NCBI GenBank assembly: GCA_002914805.1
Contig: JXTB01000225.1
Span: 142,285 to 206,284 of the forward strand
Source of the DNA: Parasponia andersonii
Taxonomy: Eukaryota; Streptophyta; Magnoliopsida; Rosales; Cannabaceae
Direction: 5' to 3'
Length of the DNA: 64,000 bases
The position numbers and the translations under genes are program-made. Within the stretch, counting starts at the first letter, position 1. Each line of letters begins with the position of its first letter. This document shows, piece by piece, positions 58,512 through 64,000 of the stretch. The notes under the pieces were generated by a model that was not told the DNA's origin, did no database searches, and saw only the letters and a program-made list of their open reading frames with translations.

Positions 58512-61500
58512 ATGGCCCTGGATCTGAGTCAAAAACTCCACCCCGTCACAGATTCCGAATTAGGGTCATTGAGGAGGCAACTCTGCTTCCCTAGCGGAGT
58601 CACTTTAGAGAGGGTCGACGGCCCAGTAGACTGGTACTTTTACCCATCTGCTCCAGAAGGCTCCATCGTTCTGGGAAGGCAGCATCTGGAGTGGTTGTGG
58701 TTTCTTCTCCCTCCCTTGGTCCACAAGTTCTTTAGCCTTACAGGGATTCATCTAATGCAGCTCAATGCTAACGGAATCATGATCCTGATGGGGCTTTCTG
58801 CCTTATCTGTCCTCCTCAACATACATATTGACCTGGAAGTAGTTTTCTATGCTTATAAGCTTATCCTCATCCCCAAAAGAGGCTCTTACCCCATTTTCTA
58901 TCTCCAGCCGCTCCCAGGGCGCCACATCTTATGGGGCTTGCCAAGGTCGAACAAGCAGTGGGACTCTCATTCTAGGATATACGCCGTCGGAGGGGCGTGG
59001 TGCTCTCCCTGGGTGAACGGAGAGTATTTTTGAATCCCCTCGTCCTTTCTGTAAGGTAAGTACTGGGTCATGAATTTTGGGTCCGTGCATATTTCATCCA
59101 TTTTCACTCATGATGTTTTGCTTTGCTCAGCCTCTGCAGAGGAGAATAAGTTCGAGCCTCGGCTGCCAACGGGATAGCTTCAGGAGCTGGAGGGAATCAT
59201 CCTCTTCGGGTCGTCCGGGGATTGCTGAAACATCCAGGCTGTCCTGAATCCCCAGGTGATGAACATGATGCCAAGGATGGTCTCATACCTCCTCTTCCCA
59301 CTAGACACGTGGGTCATCACTAAGCACTTTCGGAGCCAGCTTGACGCCTCCGTCCTGAACCGGTTCCACAGGACGAGCAAAGTCGTATTGCCATGGTGGA
59401 CCATCAGATCATGACCTCGAGCCAGCTGGCGGGTCCCAACGACTTGGTAGCGCCGACCAGTCATGAGCTTGAAGAGGCAGTGAAGCTCGTGGCTGAGGAG
59501 TGTACTAGGTTCTGTAGGGAGGAGACCATTGCCCCTAAGAGGGCTAAGGATGAGTTCATTTTTGTATCTTTGGGCTCTGTCGGTCAGGTCATGGCTGTGT
59601 TTTAACCATGTTGCTTGCCATTATAGATTCGGACGTAGGCCCTTCGGCAGACCCCTCCCCAGTCAAAGGGAAGACTGCCGTGCACAAGGCTCGCCCCAAG
59701 GTCCCCGCTGATCGGTGCTTGGTGGTGTCCTCGGAGAATGAGGCCTCAGGAGTTGTCATCCCAAGAACAGGTTCAGACGACATCCTGGAGGGTCTGTTCG
59801 TGACTGGGGATGAAATTCGTGACCGGGGATGAAACGTCGGTAGCGCTAGCTCCCGAGGCAGGTAGGCTCGTAATCCGGAAGGTGCTGGCTATGAAGATTG
59901 TGTACGGCAAGGGGGCGCCTTCGAGCCTACCCAGTGAGCCTCTTGTGCCGACTTCTTCTACCCCTAGCTCTGGCTAGAAGGCGGGAGCAGGGTCCGGTGC
60001 CGCCCGTTCCTGTGGGGAGATTGCCGAGAGGGTCAGCGTGCCGCCCGTTCCTTCTAGGAGGGTCAGCGTGGCCCCGTTGTCTCCCCACAGGAATGGGTGG
60101 CACCGGACCCCGCTCCCACCTTTGAGCCAGAGCTAGGGGCAGAAGAAGTCGGGGCCATGCTGACCCTCTCGACTATATTCCCCTCCCCCTGTCCTGACAA
60201 AGCAGGGTCACGAAACCGACTTATCCTCCTAGAAGGAAAGCCCGGTGGGGAAGAGGGGCAGAGCTACCTTCCCTTCTGGCAGTAAAGACGACGGGGCCAC
60301 GCTGACCCTCATGAGGAAGAGAAGGTCTGCATGCGGTGGCCGTCAGGAGGGGTTGGTTAAGATAAGATCGAAAAATCACGTTCAGGCGGGGCTCCAAGGG
60401 GGGCGGTAGCCGAAACCGTCGATGAAGCTGCAGTCACCGCGACCTCTTCCGCTGAGGATGCGTCGCCCCCTACTGTTGCCGAAAGCGCGCTCAGCGATGC
60501 CCTGCCTCCTACCATCTTGAACTCTACCGCCTCAGGAGCATCGGCAGAAGCCACTAGAGTTCATCCGGTGGAGGGACACGGTGTCCTCACGAATGGCGGG
60601 TCGGAGCCGCGTTCCTCAGACACAGGTAATGCCCAGGGAAAGGGTCTGGCCGCCACTCCCATATTTTTTGGCATCCATGCTAAACGCTGACCTTGTTTTC
60701 TTGTATTCTGCAGCTAGCCGCTTTCCAGTCTTTCTACTCCTCTCGAATCAGGGAGCTGACCGGGGAGCTAAATGCCGGAGCTGCGACGGCTGAGCGGAAC
60801 GAGGTCGCCCTTGCTGCATTGAGGGTGGACTTCGACCTGTATCGGAGCTTAGATGAGGCTAGGGTCGGTAGTGCAATGGCACATGCTATGAGTGTCGAGG
60901 GGGTCTGGCGTGAGGAGTTGGCCGCCAGGTTAGCCGAAGCTGAGGCTGACAGTTTGGCTCAAGTCGAGGCTGCCATGCTGGCCCAAACCGAGCTCGGGGT
61001 CAAAGAGCAGGAGCTGCAGAATGCAGGGGCAGAGATAGGGCTGGCTTTCATCGCTCATGACAGAGCCGTCGATGATGCCAAAAAGGCGAGGAAAGCCGAG
61101 GCAAAAGCCAAACTGGAAGCCCATTCCCTGCAGCGCAGACTCGACCGATCCAATGAGGTAAACCGACATCTTTGCTTGGATCACAAAAAATTGATGGGGG
61201 CTCATGAAGAGTTGTCTCGCAAGCACAGCAAAGACCTCGCCGACATTAACACTCTTTTGGTCGACTTGTTGCAGCGGCAAGTGGAGCTGAGGTTGGCGGC
61301 GCTGAGGGATAGACTAGCGGATACGGAAAAACTGAAGACGAGGTACCAGAGGCAGGTGGATGTCCTTTCTGCGGAGAGCTACAGGTCTGACTAGGAGAAT
61401 AGGGAATTTGAAGGCCATGCAGATATGGTAATACTAGACCAATTCGATGAGCAGAAAGGCGTCAAGAGGGACCATTATTCCGTCAAGCACTACATGCAGC

Positions 61501-61794
61501 AGATAGGGGATGAGATCAACATCGTGTACCCTGCTGATGTGCTGAAGATGCTCGACGAAGAAATAGACGGACCCTCTACATCCGCCTCTGTTGCCAAGGA
61601 GATTGTCCTCACTTCCGGTCCACTAGAGCAAGCCTCGGAGGTTGCTGGTGGTTAGCCTGATCTTGGGGCCTTAACTAGCAATGGATCTGGCACGGTCGTT
61701 TTGTCCAGCGATGATTCCGACCCTAGTACGCCACCCTCTGCCAGAGCTGGTCCAAGTGCCGAGACCAGCTGCACTCCCCTGGCTGCAGGTAATT
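58512..61794 (+). pseudogene. 'Putative gypsy type transposon' protein (PF04195-like) with C-terminal coiled coil, broken
   Basis: The first exon (ATG 58512) has WYFYPSAPEGSIVLGRQHLE, FFSLTGIHLMQLNANGIMIL, FYLQPLPGRHILWGLPRSNK and WCSPWVNGEYF, the pattern of the plant PF04195 proteins found in Tat-type and related retroelements. A stop (59031) precedes a likely donor GTAAGT at 59055; the acceptor is near 59130. Middle exons are broken and contain a 73 bp inverted repeat. A second intron ends TTCTGCAG at about 60713. The last exon (60714-61794) is Ala/Glu/Lys-rich, heptad-like coiled coil (REELAARLAEAEADSLAQ), with stops at 61392 and 61653. Function is unknown. Confidence 0.65.
59948..60152. 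repeat. Large inverted repeat: 73 bp arms, 59 bp spacer
   Basis: The left arm 59948-60020 (CCGACTTCTTCTACCCCTAG ...) and right arm 60080-60152 are reverse complements with about ten mismatches. The spacer contains GAGGGTCAGCGTG twice, and its complement recurs just outside at about 60157-60170 and 60298-60310. Confidence 0.8.
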
Positions 61795-62430
61795 AGGGCC
61801 TCTTGCTCTGTGCATTTGTAAAGTTGACCCTTGTTGTAACCATTCGTTTAAATAATAGAAACCGTACTGTTTTCTCAAGTTTATTCCCTTCTCTCACTCT
61901 TTTTGTTGACCGCATTTAGGGTTAGGGTCACATATAGTATACGACACCATTTCCTTGTCGGCAATGCGGCCGGCTTTTGGGTTTGACTCGATCGTATATG
62001 ATTTCGAGTTCTTAGTGAATTCTCCTTGTACTATGATCAACAAGATTAGCTCTAGAGATCGGGATGTGAGTTTCAGCTCATCCGGTTTTGAGGATGTATA
62101 ACCTCTGTTATGACTTGTCTTAGCAGAATTCGACCCACGTGTGGCTGGACTTCTCTGACCCCAAATGAGAATGCGCTAGGAACCAGCTCTAGGGGTTGGT
62201 TGATCACTGTTTGGACCCATCGCTGTAGAGGAAAAGGCCCAGGCTCGGCTCTCATCAGGAGCAAACAGGGCGCTTCTACTTTGATGTGTCCCTGTGAGTC
62301 CATCCAAGACCTGCTTCTTATAAGTAGAGCTTCTGGGTGTGCGTCCCTGTCGACCATGCATTTTGTATTTTAGGAAATAATAAACAGAGTTTGATTTTAA
62401 CTTCTGTCTTCATGCCTGGTCTTGCACTGG
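61795..62430. other. 3' noncoding region of the PF04195-like retroelement
   Basis: No gene is seen. Open frames on both strands at 62073-62373 overlap each other and have no recognisable domain. Confidence 0.45.
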
Positions 62431-62752
62431 ACTACTTCCAACGGGTAGGCTCTAACTCTGTTCATTCCCAGTCCACACGTAATTAAACCGCTCTCTGGGT
62501 AGGGTCTGCTTCCAACGGGTAGACCCTGACCCCTCTTACCTTGGTCTCGCACGCGGCTAAAACACTCTCTGGGGAGGGTCTGCTTCCAACGGGTCGACCC
62601 TGACCCTGCTTTCCTTTAGCTTTTCGTATAGCTGAGATGCTCCTTAGGGAGGATCTACTTCCAACAGGTAGACCCTGTCCCTGCTTTTATTTAGCTTTTC
62701 GTATGGATAAGGCACTCCTTAGGGAGGGTCTACTTCCAACGGGTAGACCCTG
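62431..62752. repeat. Five-copy tandem array, 74-75 bp period
   Basis: The core TTCCAACGGGTAGACCCTG recurs with TCCAAC at 62437, 62511, 62585, 62660 and 62735, so spacing is 74, 74, 75 and 75 bp. Each unit also has CTCT(C/G)GGGAGGGTCT or TCCTTAGGGAGG(A/G)TCT. The array is cut at 62752 by the next element. Confidence 0.88.
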
Positions 62753-64000
62753 TGTAACATCCCCTGATTCCACACACGTACGTAAGGGTATTTGTATAAA
62801 TATTTAGTGAAATCAGGAGACGTTACTCGACTTAGAACTGATAAAATCTGGGAAAATTAAAACTTTTTAGAAGGAAAAAGGAAATTTCCACTCATAATTA
62901 TACATACTCTAATGTATACATATATACACCCTCGGTAAGTGGGCCTCTCATGAAAGTTACATAATGTACACACACAAAATAGGTACAAAATCGTCTATCA
63001 GAAAACCACAGCGTTAAAATACTTATATACACAAGTCGCAGTCAAAAAGTCAGTGCTCCTCCTCTAACTCACATATCATCCGTACCTTCTGCAATGTAAG
63101 AATATTAATGAGTATAAAACTCAGTAAGTAATGTATGCAGATGCAGAGAACATATAACATGAAACAAATGGTCATATGGTTGGGATCCATGTGCATATTT
63201 TATTGCCTGATAAGACCGTGAATTGCATACTGAGCCACTCAGAGAACGTATAACATATCACGAGCTATATGGAGGTCTCGAGCCCCAAAAATCCCCTCTG
63301 TGTACAGCAGAGGTCCACTCCATACCGCTGTCAGAGTGTTCCCGAAGGAACCATAGTATTCCCGAAAGGACCAGAGTGTTCCCGAAGGAACCAAAGTGTC
63401 CCCGAAGGAACCATGTCACATATTTGGGCGCTGGCCCACCACACTTTATTCACCAATACTCGTCGGGCAATACAAATACACCACACGTTAATGTCTCATG
63501 CATGACTAACTAACAGATACGTACATACACATATCCAAATATTTTACATTCACAATAAATAAAGAATTTCTTACATTGCAGATGTAACTTTACTTACTTT
63601 ATGTCCAACAGAAAAGATAGTGAAAAGGGTCAGTATCCTCAGTGATAAGGTGTGTGGAAGACCTGATATCAATTTCATTACTAGAATGATTACTATAATG
63701 TAAAATGCTTAAAGAAAGCAACCACAAGTATAAATCACAACTTTCATAAAATCAGGAAATCTAATCACAAAATGAACCGAAATGACACATGCTTTTATAA
63801 AGTCTAGTCCATTTGCTTCTAAATAATACCATTTGGTTTTAAAAATATTTGGACAGCACCTCCCCTATTTTTAGGACATTCCCACATGATTAAAATCATG
63901 GTTTAAGATCTGCAATAATAATTCACAAGCCAATTCCCACATATACACCTCAAAGAGGAACATTTATAACAACCTAGGTGCACTTGAATTCTTTTCGGTT
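62753..64000 (-). mobile_element. LTR of another Ty3/gypsy-type element, running out of the window
   Basis: It begins abruptly with TGTAACATCCCC inside the tandem array. On the - strand this is the end GGGGATGTTACA, typical of the 3' end of plant Tekay/Del LTRs. The inner sequence (63070-63130, CTCAGTAAGTAATGTATGCAG) also resembles such LTRs read backwards. The other end is not in the window, so the call rests on one terminus. Confidence 0.55.
63336..63415 (-). repeat. Four tandem 20 bp units with hairpin potential
   Basis: The units are GTGTTCCCGAAGGAACCATA and three variants. On the - strand each of units 1 and 3 forms a perfect GTTCC-TTCG-GGAAC hairpin; unit 4 needs one wobble pair, and unit 2 is degraded. 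Confidence 0.8.

Noticed and set aside
63336..63415. CRISPR-like array
   Set aside because: The 20 bp units are contiguous with no unique spacers, and the genome is a plant nuclear genome.
1..64000. tRNA, rRNA or other structured RNA genes
   Set aside because: No complete cloverleaf, rRNA or snoRNA core was recognised by eye; only a weak B-box-like motif at 51505 was noted.

Overview
The window is a piece of a flowering-plant nuclear genome, probably a dicot, from a draft assembly. The evidence is two ordinary plant genes (a DUF579 glucuronoxylan methyltransferase and a three-exon AMT2/AMT3-type ammonium transporter), long AT-rich intergenic DNA, and a dense nest of plant transposable elements. 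Three runs of N are present: one base at 8709, 677 bases at 25629-26305 and 459 bases at 40577-41035. The species cannot be named from the sequence alone.

Layout. 1-790: DUF579 gene on the + strand, open at the left window edge. 1511-10585: a decayed Ty3/gypsy element of Tekay/Del type with 2.0-2.2 kb LTRs and a GGCCC target duplication, inserted in a small minisatellite. 11143-16904: a second Ty3/gypsy chromovirus on the - strand with about 440 bp LTRs and a TGGCC target duplication. 17267-22695: the AMT gene on the - strand, complete, with exons at 22695-22060, 20160-19875 and 17793-17267; its first intron carries a MITE. 22696-26305: AT/T-rich upstream DNA with a 174 bp tandem duplication and an assembly gap.

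26.3-51.4 kb: the remains of an autonomous plant Helitron. Its Rep/helicase gene begins near 27.5 kb and resumes at 44491 after a 16.6 kb Tekay-like retrotransposon (27862-44485, target duplication ATTAC). The helicase is followed by a degenerate multi-exon RPA70-like gene (48773-51020). The interrupting retrotransposon holds two further elements: an internally deleted gypsy element in its 5' LTR (28852-33975), and an LTR-less Tat-lineage pol segment in its integrase (about 39111-41815) that is far better preserved than its host.

51.4-57.1 kb: AT-rich DNA with a second, inverted copy of the AMT-intron MITE (54296-54533) and an 868 bp non-autonomous hAT-like element (56238-57105) with an 8 bp target duplication. 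57.1-62.75 kb: a GC-richer retroelement region encoding a 'putative gypsy type transposon' (PF04195-like) plus coiled-coil protein, with a 73 bp inverted repeat and a five-copy 74 bp tandem array near its end. 62753-64000: the start of another LTR, probably read from the - strand, carrying four tandem short hairpins.

How it works together: only the DUF579 gene and the AMT gene look like functional host genes. Everything else is transposon sequence at different stages of decay, in a clear insertion order: Helitron, then Tekay-like element, then the deleted gypsy element and the Tat segment. Family assignments rest on motif recognition by eye, not on database searches.
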